A stretch of DNA of 64,000 nucleotides from Verrucomicrobiota bacterium (GTDB lineage: Bacteria; Verrucomicrobiota; Verrucomicrobiia; Limisphaerales; JACRJZ01): NCBI GenBank assembly GCA_016219875.1, contig JACRJZ010000146.1, positions 124,001 to 188,000 on the forward strand, written 5' to 3'. The position numbers and the translations under genes are program-made. Below, piece after piece: positions 8,751-18,364 of this stretch. Numbering within the stretch: position 1 is the first letter of the stretch; every line of letters starts with the position of its first letter. The notes under the pieces were generated by a model. The model worked only from the letters and a program-made list of their open reading frames with translations. It searched no databases and had not been told where the DNA came from.

Positions 8751-10097
8751 TCATGCGTTGGGCTGAGCCAGCCGTTCTTCGAGCAGCCGCTCCAACTCCT
8801 CCCGCACCGGTTCGACGGTGATGCGATTGAGCACGGTGCTGGCAAAAGCCTTGATGAGCATCTGCCGCGCGAGTTCCTCGCCGATGCCGCGTGAACGGAG
8901 GTAGAAAATGGCCTGGTCGTCCAACTGGCCCACGGTCGCGCCGTGCGTGCATTTCACGTCGTCGGCGAAGATTTCCAATTGCGGCTTGGTGTTGATCGAC
9001 GCCTCGTCGCTGAGGAGGAGGTTCTTGTTCGTCTGTTTGGCGTCGGTCTTCTGCGCGTCCTTGCGCACGTAAATCTTCCCGTTGAAGACGCCCTTCGCCC
9101 GGCCGCCCAAGATGCCGTGGTAGAACTCGTGGCTGGCGCAGTGTGGTCGGGCGTGGTCGGCAATGGTGTGGTGATCGACCACTTGGTCGCCGGTCGCGAG
9201 GAACAAGCCGTTCAAGACGCTTTCGCAGCCTTCGCCGTCGAGGCGGAGGTTGATGTCGTTGCGGGCGAAACGCGCCCCGAGCGAGATGCTGTGGGAGAGC
9301 ACCCGGCTTTGGCGCTGGTGGTGGGCCTCAATCGTCGCGACGTGGAAGGCAGCCGTGCCTTCACGCTGTATCTTGAGGTGCTCGATGGCCGCGTCCTGGC
9401 CCGTGAAAATCTCGGTGACGGCGTTGGTGAAGTAGGCGGAACCGGCCAGGCTCACGTAGTCCTCAATGACGCGGACTTGGCTGCGCTCTTCCGCGATGAT
9501 GAGGTTGCGCGGCTGGTTCACCGTGCCCGGTTTCGTCGCGATGAACAGCAAGTGAATCGGCGCTTCCAAGACCGCGCGGGGCGGGACGTGAATGAACGCG
9601 CCGTCCTGAATGAAGGCGGTGTTCAGCGCAGCGAAGGCGTTGGATTCGTGATGCGCGGCGCGGCCCAAGCGCGCTTCCACGAGATCGCCGCGCCGCTCGA
9701 TGGCGGCCGCGAGGCTGCCCATCACCGCCCCGGTGGAATGCGGCAGCAACTCCGACAGCGCCATGTCAAAATGGCCGTCCACGAAGACCAGGCGGCAGGC
9801 CCTCAGGCCGCCGAAGGTGATACGCGCCAGATCGGCGGCGGTGACCGCATTTCGCAAGGCTCGGTGGACCGGCTTGAACGGGAACTGCGCGAGGGGCGCG
9901 GCATTGGTGAAGCGCCACTCTTCGTGCTCGGTCGTCGGAAAGCCGAGTTCCGCGAAATAGGAAATGCCCGAGGTGCGAAGGGCGCGCAGCCAGGGCGGAG
10001 AGGTTTCCGTCGCGCTCCTCTCGAACGCCTCGTAGGCGGCCAAGTGGGCTTCGAGCGGGCGAGGCTCGGCGGGAGTCGTTGGCAAGGTGCGGGTCAT
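8751..10097 (-). CDS. sufD: Fe-S cluster assembly protein SufD
   Basis: 448 residues, the usual length for SufD. It has the right-handed beta-helix core shared with SufB. Recognisable stretches are FTNAAPLAQFPF near the N-terminus, LFIATKPG, VIEDYVSLAGSAYF, and the conserved C-terminal region DDVKCTHGATVGQLDDQA, then FYLRSRGI. SufD forms the SufBC2D scaffold complex with the two upstream products. It starts 9 bp after the sufC stop. The N-terminus has the helical segment with ISYFAELGFPTTEHEEWRF expected for SufD. Confidence 0.97.
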   Translation of the reverse strand: MTRTLPTTPAEPRPLEAHLAAYEAFERSATETSPPWLRALRTSGISYFAELGFPTTEHEEWRFTNAAPLAQFPFKPVHRALRNAVTAADLARITFGGLRACRLVFVDGHFDMALSELLPHSTGAVMGSLAAAIERRGDLVEARLGRAAHHESNAFAALNTAFIQDGAFIHVPPRAVLEAPIHLLFIATKPGTVNQPRNLIIAEERSQVRVIEDYVSLAGSAYFTNAVTEIFTGQDAAIEHLKIQREGTAAFHVATIEAHHQRQSRVLSHSISLGARFARNDINLRLDGEGCESVLNGLFLATGDQVVDHHTIADHARPHCASHEFYHGILGGRAKGVFNGKIYVRKDAQKTDAKQTNKNLLLSDEASINTKPQLEIFADDVKCTHGATVGQLDDQAIFYLRSRGIGEELARQMLIKAFASTVLNRITVEPVREELERLLEERLAQPNA

Positions 10098-10106
10098 ACG
10101 TCCTCC

Positions 10107-10892
10107 TCAGGCGGCGGCGAGTTCGGGCCGCTCGCTCTTGACGTGGTCGGTCACCCAGTCGTAACCACGCTCTTCCAACTCGTAGGCCAACTCCTTGCCG
10201 CCGGATCGGACGATGCGCCCGTCGTGAAGCACATGGACGTAGTCCGGGATGATGTAGTTCAGCAGGCGTTGGTAGTGGGTGATGACCACCTGGGCGTTGT
10301 CGGAGCGGTGGAGTTTGTTCACGCCTTCCGCAACGATCTTGAGCGCGTCGATGTCGAGGCCGGAGTCGGTTTCGTCGAGGATGGCGAGGCGCGGTTCGAG
10401 GACCGCCATCTGGAAAATCTCGTTGCGCTTCTTCTCGCCGCCGGAGAAGCCTTCGTTCACAGGCCGGTTGAGGAGCGATTGATCGAGATGCAGAACGTCC
10501 ATCCTGGCTCTGACGAGATCGAGAAACTCCATCGCGTCCAGTTCCGGCAGCCCGCGGGCCTTGCGGACCTCGTTGAGCGCGGCCTTCAGGAAGTAGGTGC
10601 TGTTCACGCCGGGAATCTCCACGGGATACTGGAAGGCGAGGAACAGCCCCTGGCGGGCGCGGTCTTCGGGCTTCATGTCGATCAGGTTGGCGCCGTCGAA
10701 GAGAACTTCGCCGCCCGCGACCTCATAGCCGGGGCGACCGGCGAGGACCGCGGCGAGAGTGCTCTTCCCGCTACCGTTGGGTCCCATGATCGCATGGACC
10801 TCGCCGGCACACACGGTGAGATTGAGGCCTTTTAGGATAGGCTTGCCGTCCACGGCGGCGGACAGGTTGGTGATTTCGAGCAGGGGGTTCAT
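10107..10892 (-). CDS. sufC: Fe-S cluster assembly ATPase SufC
   Basis: 261 residues, ABC-type ATPase. Walker A GPNGSGKST lies near residue 36. The signature FSGGEKKRNEI shows the GEKKR variant typical of SufC. Walker B is LAILDETDSGLD. SufC powers the SufBCD scaffold and is not part of a membrane transporter. It lies between sufB and sufD, with 72 bp to sufB that contain a short heptamer repeat array. Confidence 0.98.
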   Translation of the reverse strand: MNPLLEITNLSAAVDGKPILKGLNLTVCAGEVHAIMGPNGSGKSTLAAVLAGRPGYEVAGGEVLFDGANLIDMKPEDRARQGLFLAFQYPVEIPGVNSTYFLKAALNEVRKARGLPELDAMEFLDLVRARMDVLHLDQSLLNRPVNEGFSGGEKKRNEIFQMAVLEPRLAILDETDSGLDIDALKIVAEGVNKLHRSDNAQVVITHYQRLLNYIIPDYVHVLHDGRIVRSGGKELAYELEERGYDWVTDHVKSERPELAAA

Positions 10893-10908
10893 GGTCGGTG
10901 ATGCGTGG

Positions 10909-10938
10909 TGCGTAAAACGTGAAACGTAAAACGTAAAT
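10909..10938. repeat. AAACGTR heptamer array
   Basis: Between sufC and sufB the DNA reads as tandem GTAAAAC/GTGAAAC copies of period seven. The same heptamer recurs at 25841 and at 43071-43169. No opposed partner array is seen here. Confidence 0.65.
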
Positions 10939-10964
10939 GAGTCGGGTGGCTTGGGACTTGTTCT

Positions 10965-12413
<1,449 letters not shown>

Positions 12414-12426
12414 GAGGAAAAGAAAG

Positions 12427-12858
12427 TCACTTGTGGTTGGCGCCACATTCCGGGCACGAGCCGCGCATGGAGAGTTCGGTGTGCGTGACTTGAAAGCCTT
12501 CGGGAAGAGCCAGCGTCACGGCTTGGGGTTCGATGTCGAAGAAGCGCCCGCAGAGATTGCAGTAAAAATGAGCGTGGTCTTCCATGTTCGCGCAGTAGCG
12601 GGTGGCGCCGCGGTCCAGGTTCACCAGACGGATCAAGTGGCACTTCACGAGCGCGTCCAGGCAATTATAAACCGTGGCCATCGAGATGTCCGGCATCTCG
12701 CGCTTGGCGCGGATGAAGACCTCTTCCGCCGTGGGATGATCGCGCTGCGCCTGCAGGATTTCATAGACCTGCTGGCGCTGCGCCGTGGAGCGGAAGCCGC
12801 CCGTGGCCAGTCGTGCATTGAGCGTGTTGCTCGTTGTGGTTTGGCAACCTGGTTTCAT
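12427..12858 (-). CDS. Fur/PerR-family metalloregulator
   Basis: 143 residues from the ATG at 12858 (a GTG seven codons upstream is possible). The N-terminal winged helix (TAQRQQVYEILQ, ISMATVYNCLDALVK) is followed by the dimerisation domain with HAHFYCNLCG and CPECGANHK, the two CxxC pairs of a structural zinc site. The overall look is closer to PerR than to classic Fur, because the HAHFYC motif lacks the HHDH cluster. Placed first before sufB, it most likely senses iron or oxidative stress and controls the suf operon and itself. A Fur-box-like site lies upstream at 12899. Confidence 0.9.
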   Translation of the reverse strand: MKPGCQTTTSNTLNARLATGGFRSTAQRQQVYEILQAQRDHPTAEEVFIRAKREMPDISMATVYNCLDALVKCHLIRLVNLDRGATRYCANMEDHAHFYCNLCGRFFDIEPQAVTLALPEGFQVTHTELSMRGSCPECGANHK

Positions 12859-12898
12859 GCCGAGCCACAGGTCGCACACCTTGAAGCGATGTCAATAG

Positions 12899-12913
12899 TT
12901 GGAATAAGTCTAA
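12899..12913 (-). promoter_or_regulatory. Candidate PerR/Fur-box upstream of the Fur-family gene
   Basis: TTGGAATAAGTCTAA matches 10 of the 12 fixed positions of the PerR consensus TTAnAATnATTnTAA and is an imperfect 7-1-7 palindrome. It lies 41 bp before the ATG of the regulator gene, where autoregulation would be expected. A single site found by eye may still be chance. Confidence 0.4.
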
Positions 12914-12954
12914 AGAGTGGTTGGGACTCTCGAGCACGAAGGACTCGTCGGCGG

Positions 12955-13060
12955 TTGGTTGGAGCGTTGAAGCGTTGAAGCGGCTTCCGGGGACGGCTTT
13001 CGCCCAATGCCGGAGCCGCCAACACTTCAACCCTTTGACGCCTCCCCTCTTCCCCGCTTC
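12955..13060. repeat. Octamer repeat and inverted partner
   Basis: The sequence GCGTTGAA is repeated twice (12966-12985), and a related TTCAACCC lies about 40 bp further on, so the asnS-fur gap has the same opposed-repeat pattern as the heptamer loci, but with period eight. No gene is seen in this 210-bp gap. Confidence 0.4.
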
Positions 13061-13068
13061 ACCGCCGT

Positions 13069-14430
13069 TCAGAACTCGGCGTTGCCCGGAGTCCGGGCAA
13101 ACGGCACCACGTCGCGGATGTTTGACACGCCGGTCAAGAACATCAACAGGCGCTCGAAGCCCAGTCCAAATCCCGCGTGCGGCACGGTGCCAAAGCGCCG
13201 CAGGTCCGTGTACCACCAGTAGTCCTCCTCGCGCAGCTTGTGGGAGCGCATGTTTTCGCGGAGGTGATCGAGACGCTCCTCGCGTTGCGCGCCGCCGATG
13301 ATTTCACCGATGCCGGGCACCAGCACGTCCATGGCCGCCACCGTCTTGGCGTCGTCGTTCAACCGCATGTAGAAGGGTTTGATCTCGCGCGGGTAGTTGA
13401 ACACCGTGACCGGCGACTTGAAGTGTTGCTCTGTGAGGTAACGCTCGTGTTCGGACTGCAGGTTGAGCCCGTAGTCCACCGGGTATTCAAAGGAATGGCC
13501 GGATCGCTGGAGGATGCCGATGGCTTCGGTGTAAGGCACGCGTTGGAACGGACGCTCCACGACAAACCGCAGCCGCTCCTGCACACCTTTGTCCACGAAC
13601 TTGCCAAAGAAGGCGAGGTCCTCCTGGCAATGGTCGAGGGTGAACTGCGCCATCGCTTTCACGAACTCCTCGCCGAGGTCCATGTCCCCTTGCAGATCGC
13701 AGAAGGCCATTTCTGGCTCGATCATCCAAAACTCGGCGGCGTGCCGGGCCGTGTTCGAGTTCTCGGCGCGGAACGTGGGGCCGAACGTGTAGATGTTCGA
13801 GAGCGCGCAAGCGAACGTCTCGCCTTCAAGCTGGCCACTCACCGTCAGGTAGGCCGGTTTGCCGAAGAAATCGGCGGCGGGGTTCTCGTCGAGGTTGCCC
13901 TTGAGCGTGGTCACGCGGAACATCTCGCCGGCCCCTTCGCAGTCGCTGGCGGTGATGATGGGCGTGTGGACATAGACAAAGTCGCGCTCCTGGAAGAACT
14001 GGTGGACCGCGTAGGCCAGCCGGCTGCGCGTGCGGAAGACGGCCCCGAAGAGGTTCGAGCGCGGACGCAGGTGGGCGATGGTGCGCAAGAACTCCAGCGT
14101 GTGGCCCTTCTTTTGGAGCGGATACGCGGGATCGGCCTCGCCCACCAATTCGAGGCGCGTGGCGCGCAACTCCCACTTCTGGCCGGCCGCAGGGGAGGCC
14201 ACGAGGTTGCCTTCCACCACGGTAGAAGCGCCGGTCGTCAGTCGATGGAGGTCCGCGGAGCCGGGGATGCCCGCATCCACGACCACCTGAAGGCCGCTCA
14301 GGCAGGAGCCGTCGTTGAGTTCAAGAAACGAGAAGCCCTTTGAGTCGCGCCGGGTGCGGACCCAGCCTTTTAGGACGAGGCCGCTCTTCGGCTCCGTTAA
14401 GGCGAGAGCGTGTTTGATCAATGTGCGCAT
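13069..14430 (-). CDS. asnS: Asparaginyl-tRNA synthetase
   Basis: 453 residues from the ATG at 14430; a further in-frame ATG at 14565 would start inside the palindromic repeat and is rejected. The N-terminal OB fold contains GWVRTRRDSKGFSFLELND, which binds the anticodon. Class II motifs follow: motif 1 around HLRPRSNLFGAV, motif 2 TFRAENSNTARHAAEFWMIE, and motif 3 GFGLGFERLLMFLTG. The specificity region FYMRLNDDAKTVAAMDVL matches bacterial AsnRS rather than AspRS. It charges tRNA-Asn with asparagine. It is transcribed toward the Fur gene from a separate promoter in the repeat-rich gap upstream. Confidence 0.97.
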   Translation of the reverse strand: MRTLIKHALALTEPKSGLVLKGWVRTRRDSKGFSFLELNDGSCLSGLQVVVDAGIPGSADLHRLTTGASTVVEGNLVASPAAGQKWELRATRLELVGEADPAYPLQKKGHTLEFLRTIAHLRPRSNLFGAVFRTRSRLAYAVHQFFQERDFVYVHTPIITASDCEGAGEMFRVTTLKGNLDENPAADFFGKPAYLTVSGQLEGETFACALSNIYTFGPTFRAENSNTARHAAEFWMIEPEMAFCDLQGDMDLGEEFVKAMAQFTLDHCQEDLAFFGKFVDKGVQERLRFVVERPFQRVPYTEAIGILQRSGHSFEYPVDYGLNLQSEHERYLTEQHFKSPVTVFNYPREIKPFYMRLNDDAKTVAAMDVLVPGIGEIIGGAQREERLDHLRENMRSHKLREEDYWWYTDLRRFGTVPHAGFGLGFERLLMFLTGVSNIRDVVPFARTPGNAEF

Positions 14431-14535
14431 GGTCGTGAACGCGGCGCGATGTTCGCGGAAAGCCCGCGGCGCAACAAGCGGGAAGATGGGCCGGCGGCAG
14501 GCGGGCGCAATAGGTTCAGGAATCCCCAGTTTGTG

Positions 14536-14605
14536 GTAGCCGACGTGAGGAGGCTCACTTTTCAAATCCGAAATCTAGACAGAGCCTCCTCACGTCGGCT
14601 GCTAC
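14536..14605. repeat. Palindromic element copy 2 (left arm 3 nt short; heptamer in loop)
   Basis: The left arm is at 14536-14556 (GTAGCCGACG, lacking three bases against the other copies) and the right arm at 14582-14605. The 25-nt loop differs from the common 17-nt loop and holds AAATCCGAAATC, the heptamer of 4197-4332. It is the main content of the 315-bp divergent gap 14431-14745; promoters for asnS and the downstream gene must flank it but none stands out. Confidence 0.9.
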
Positions 14606-14745
14606 GCTCTCTTGAATCAGCCGTGGACGGCAGGGCTGGTGCGAGACTACCGCGTGGTGTCAGCGCCGGCGGCTAAAGAACCCGCGGCGCGTTGCCGACA
14701 GACTACTTGGAACTGGGTGCCGCGGAAACTGATGACGCAACAACG

Positions 14746-15600
14746 ATGGTCGGGAACTTAAGCAGCAACGAGCAATCTCAATTGATGCAGACAATTGAGA
14801 TGTTCGAGATCATTACCCAGACGCAGCCGGAGGACTATCAGTCGCTGGAGATCCTCAAGGAGGCCTATTCCAAGCTGAACCGCGAGGAAGACTTGGTCCG
14901 CACTTCGCGCCGCATCGCCCAGGCCTACGTGCAACTCGGGCAACTGTCTTCCGCCATCCTCGAGTACGAAAGCATCCTCCAACGACGGCCTGAAGACCCA
15001 GAGGTGCTGGCTGCGCTCGCGGACATCGAGACCACGGCCAACACGGTCACGTCGATGCCCGCCATCGCCGCTGAACCGGAGCCGCCGCCTAAACTGGTCC
15101 CCGCTGAACCCACGCCCCTCGTGATGCCCGGCAAGGCGCCCGTGCCTCAGGAGGTCGATGACGGGCGGCAGACGATGTTCAAGCTGTTTGTGGACAGCAA
15201 AGTCATCACCGCCGGCGACTTCGACCTCTGCTGGCAGCACGCGATCAACGGCGCAGCAGGCAAAGTGATCGATCCCTTCGTGCAAGCTCTCGCGGATCGC
15301 GGCACGGTGCCCATCGACAAGTCCATGAAGATTCTTTGCGAGAAGTCGCGCCTCGCCTACCTGCCGATCGACCGATACGACGTGGATTTCGATCTCATCC
15401 GCAGCTTCCCCGCCGATGTCTGCCGCCGCTGGTGCGTGCTGCCGTTCGATCGCATGAGCAAATCCGTCCTCGTCGCGACCGCCAATCCCTACAATCGCCA
15501 GGCCGCCAAGGAGCTTGAAGTCGCCGCGAAGGCCCGCCTGCTCTGGTATCTCTCGCCGCCCCAGGACATCATGCGCGCCCTCAAGAAAGCGTTCCGCTGA
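14746..15600 (+). CDS. TPR / MshEN (GspE N-terminal) domain protein
   Basis: 284 residues from the ATG at 14746; a TTG at 14692 is the alternative start. Residues ~20-105 form TPR-like helices (LKEAYSKLNREEDLVRTSRR and AYVQLGQLSSAILEYESIL). A Pro-rich linker follows, then a C-terminal MshEN-type domain (LCEKSRLAYLPIDRYDVDFD, SKSVLVATANPYN) as found before GspE/PilB ATPases, where it binds cyclic-di-GMP or partner proteins. Five bases separate it from the ATPase gene, so it probably works with that ATPase in a secretion or pilus motor. Confidence 0.75.
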   Translation: MVGNLSSNEQSQLMQTIEMFEIITQTQPEDYQSLEILKEAYSKLNREEDLVRTSRRIAQAYVQLGQLSSAILEYESILQRRPEDPEVLAALADIETTANTVTSMPAIAAEPEPPPKLVPAEPTPLVMPGKAPVPQEVDDGRQTMFKLFVDSKVITAGDFDLCWQHAINGAAGKVIDPFVQALADRGTVPIDKSMKILCEKSRLAYLPIDRYDVDFDLIRSFPADVCRRWCVLPFDRMSKSVLVATANPYNRQAAKELEVAAKARLLWYLSPPQDIMRALKKAFR

Positions 15601-15605
15601 CCCAC

Positions 15606-17345
15606 ATGGCTCCCGTCAAGACATTTGGTGAACGCATCGCCGACGCCCTCGTCGAAGACGGCCTGATTACGGCGAGGCAAGTCGCGGAGTTGCTCGAGCA
15701 GTCCAAGAAGGAAGGCGTCCGTCTGCTCAAGCTCGTCGTCGAGAAGGGCAAGGTGACGGAGCAGGACCTGGTGGTGTCGATGGGCCGCGTGCTGCACGTG
15801 CCGCCCATCAATCTAGCCCGGGTTTCTGTGAGTGCCGACATCACGGACTTGCTGCCGCGCGACGTCGCCCACAACTACAAGGTGGTGCCCGTCTCGCGCC
15901 TCGAGAATCGTCTCTACTTGGCGATGGCCGACCCGCTCAACGTCCTGGCCATCGACGACGTCCGCCGTATCACCAAACTCGAAATCGTGCCCATGATCGC
16001 CTCGGAGAAGGCGATCCAGGACAAACTGGCCCAGGCCGAGAGCGGCAAAGCGGGCACGATGGAAGACATCATCCAGGACGCGCAAAAACAGGCCGAGGAA
16101 GAGGCCGATGCCGAGAGCCTGGAAACCGTCAAGGAAACCACCGAAGAGGTCAACCTCGACAAGCTCTCCGCCTCCGTCGAAGAGGCGCCCGTCATCAAGC
16201 TGGCCAACGTCATTCTGGTGCAAGCGATCAAGGACCGCGCCAGTGACATTCACCTCGAGCCCTTCGAGAAGTACGTCCGGCTGCGCTACCGCATCGACGG
16301 TACCCTGGTCGAACGCACCCCGCCGCCGCGGAACCTGATTGTGCCGCTGATCTCGCGCCTCAAAATCATGAGCAGCCTGGACATCGCGGAGCGCCGTCTG
16401 CCGCAGGACGGGCGCATGAGGGTGAAGGTGAGCGGACGCGACTTCGATCTGCGTGTCTCCTTCCTGCCCACCGTGCATGGCGAGAAATGCGTGCTCCGCG
16501 TGCTCGACAAGTCGAACCTCTCCGCCAGCATGGACAAGCTGGGCATGGACCAGGACACCTTCCGGCGCTTCGCCGCGGCGGTGGCCGCGCCGCATGGCCT
16601 GATCCTCGTGACCGGCCCGACCGGCTCCGGGAAGACGACGACGCTCTATTCCGCTTTGAACGAGCTGAACAGTTCCGAATTCAACATCGTCACGGTCGAA
16701 GATCCGGTCGAGTTCCAGGTGCCGGGCATCAACCAAGTGCCGGTGAAGAAGGAGATTGGCCTTACCTTTGCCAACGCCCTGCGCTCGATCCTTCGTCAGG
16801 ACCCGGACATTGTGATGATCGGCGAAATCCGCGACACCGAGACGGCAGAAATCGCCGTGGAATCCGCGCTCACAGGCCATCAAGTCCTGAGCACCATGCA
16901 CTGCAACGACGCCGCGGGCGCCATTGCGCGCCTCGATGACATGGGCATCGCGCCGTTCCTGATTTCCTCCTCGTTGATCCTGGCCTGCGCCCAGCGGCTG
17001 GTGCGGCGGATTTGCCTCGGCTGCAAGGAACCGGTCACGTATCCACCGAAGATGTTCATGGACCTGGGCATCCCGCCGGAATTCTTTGAAGGCGCGACGC
17101 TGTATCGTGGCCGCGGCTGTGACCGCTGCGGCAACTCCGGCTACAGCGGGCGCTCGGCGATCATCGAGGCCATGAGCATCTCCGACGAAATCCGCAAGAC
17201 CATCATCAATCGCGGCAGCGCCATGGAGATTGGCGCCATTGCGGTCAGCCAGGGCATGAAGACGCTTCGTTCGGTGGCGTTGGAAAAAGCGCGCGATGGG
17301 GGCACCACTCTGGAGCAGGTGCTCCTGGTGACGGCAGGGACGTAA
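15606..17345 (+). CDS. GspE/PilB-family secretion or type IV pilus assembly ATPase
   Basis: 579 residues. Residues ~1-150 are an MshEN N-terminal domain. The secretion ATPase core follows with SDIHLEPFEKYVRLRYRIDG, Walker A GPTGSGKTTT near residue 337, the Asp box EDPVEFQVPG, Walker B IVMIGEIRDTETAE and the His box GHQVLSTMHCND. The tetracysteine zinc module CLGC, then CDRCGNSGYSG, is in the C-terminal part, as in GspE/PilB but not PilT. It drives assembly of a pseudopilus or pilus at the inner membrane. No other pilus genes are nearby, so the exact system is not fixed. Confidence 0.93.
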   Translation: MAPVKTFGERIADALVEDGLITARQVAELLEQSKKEGVRLLKLVVEKGKVTEQDLVVSMGRVLHVPPINLARVSVSADITDLLPRDVAHNYKVVPVSRLENRLYLAMADPLNVLAIDDVRRITKLEIVPMIASEKAIQDKLAQAESGKAGTMEDIIQDAQKQAEEEADAESLETVKETTEEVNLDKLSASVEEAPVIKLANVILVQAIKDRASDIHLEPFEKYVRLRYRIDGTLVERTPPPRNLIVPLISRLKIMSSLDIAERRLPQDGRMRVKVSGRDFDLRVSFLPTVHGEKCVLRVLDKSNLSASMDKLGMDQDTFRRFAAAVAAPHGLILVTGPTGSGKTTTLYSALNELNSSEFNIVTVEDPVEFQVPGINQVPVKKEIGLTFANALRSILRQDPDIVMIGEIRDTETAEIAVESALTGHQVLSTMHCNDAAGAIARLDDMGIAPFLISSSLILACAQRLVRRICLGCKEPVTYPPKMFMDLGIPPEFFEGATLYRGRGCDRCGNSGYSGRSAIIEAMSISDEIRKTIINRGSAMEIGAIAVSQGMKTLRSVALEKARDGGTTLEQVLLVTAGT

Positions 17346-17448
17346 GGGCGGGAGAGAGCAGCCTCCCCGCATTCTTGACGCTTCCGGAGCGGCGTGGAGA
17401 ACTCCCGCGGTGACGACGGTGACCAGGTCCTCACTTCTGACCTTCCCA

Positions 17449-18021
17449 TCACGCCGCAAAGAGGCTGTCCAACTCGACCGTGAAACCGGGAACCACCGCG
17501 CTGGCCAGCGTTCCGCCGGGACCATGGAGCGCGTGTTCAGCGAACTGCTCGCCTGTCGGCTGGCGGTGGACTTCGATCTGTTTCTCCGGTCCCAGCACCA
17601 GCCAGACTTCCTTCACGCCGGCGCTGGCGTAAGCGTGGAGCTTGGAGCGGTCGTAGTCGTGGCTGCTCACGCACACCTCGATCACCAATTCGGCAGTGCG
17701 GGGGTGTTCGGTCAAGAAGTCATCCTCGTTGCCGCGGATGACCGAGAGGTCCGGCTCCGGCTCGGACTCGGCGCAGGTGATCGGCTGTTCCTGCCAGACG
17801 AAACAATTTTGAGGCTGAACTCGCTGAAGCAACCGTAGGAGCCGTTGGGACAGGAACCGGTGGAGGGGAGATTTGGGCATTTGGTGGAAGATCTGGCCGT
17901 AGAGCAGTTCGGTTTTCTCCGGGATGAGGCCCAAGTCGCCCAGCGCATGGTAGGCTTTCACGCCGAGCGGCCAAACTTGCGGGCCACGAGCGACTGTTTT
18001 CGGTGCTTCCATTACCGTCAT
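17449..18021 (-). CDS. Uma2-family (DUF820) putative restriction-endonuclease-fold protein
   Basis: 190 residues from the ATG at 18021, chosen because upstream in-frame sequence is not conserved-looking. The fold belongs to the PD-(D/E)XK superfamily: SEPEPDLSVIRG supplies the Asp, and TAELVIEVCVSSHDYDRSK supplies the Glu and following polar residues. The last part (YASAGVKEVWLVLGPEKQIEVHR) is characteristic of Uma2 proteins. They occur in many copies in cyanobacteria, Planctomycetes and Verrucomicrobia and their substrate is unknown. It converges with the ATPase gene over a 103-bp gap. Confidence 0.85.
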   Translation of the reverse strand: MTVMEAPKTVARGPQVWPLGVKAYHALGDLGLIPEKTELLYGQIFHQMPKSPLHRFLSQRLLRLLQRVQPQNCFVWQEQPITCAESEPEPDLSVIRGNEDDFLTEHPRTAELVIEVCVSSHDYDRSKLHAYASAGVKEVWLVLGPEKQIEVHRQPTGEQFAEHALHGPGGTLASAVVPGFTVELDSLFAA

Positions 18022-18199
18022 GGGACCAAAGTAACCCTCTCCGCCGTCGCCACTCAAGTTCGTTTTCCGGTCGCGAAAGAGTCCTGCTTGACGGCGCTGC
18101 GCCCACACCGCTTTCCAGTTGGTCCTTCGTTCTGCGTTGAAACGTCCAGCACTCTACCGGGGTCGCCAGCCAACCCAACGCCGTGGACGTCGCTGGGCA

Positions 18200-18239
18200 A
18201 GTTCACCGTTTTGTCACGGGTCCGCCCCGTGGCCGTAAC
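18200..18239 (+). promoter_or_regulatory. Pho-box-like array before the phytase/PhoX gene
   Basis: Four 7-bp half-sites on an 11-bp period: AGTTCAC-n4-TTGTCAC-n4-CCGCCCC-n4-CCGTAAC, the third degenerate. PhoB boxes are direct 7-bp repeats (CTGTCAT-like) spaced by 4 bp. Similar 40-bp arrays lie before phoU-pst and DUF47-pit. It is 125 bp upstream of the ATG at 18365, and a TATGTT at 18262 is a possible -10. The rest of the 343-bp gap 18022-18364 shows nothing else. Confidence 0.5.
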
Positions 18240-18364
18240 CTGCGCGGACAAGGGGTTTCCTTATGTTGGCGAAAAGCCCAACTGGATCGAACGGCGGGCC
18301 ACTTCTCCGTGGTTCCGAGCGAACCGCTCATCCCGTGCGAACCGCAACCCAACTGAATCCTCCT

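Noticed and set aside
13069..14565. Longer asnS start at 14565
   Set aside because: The extra 45 residues begin inside the palindromic element and do not fit AsnRS, which starts well at 14430.
14692..14745. TTG start 18 codons upstream for the MshEN/TPR gene
   Set aside because: Possible, but the added residues show no conservation-like pattern and no better ribosome binding site; the ATG at 14746 is preferred.
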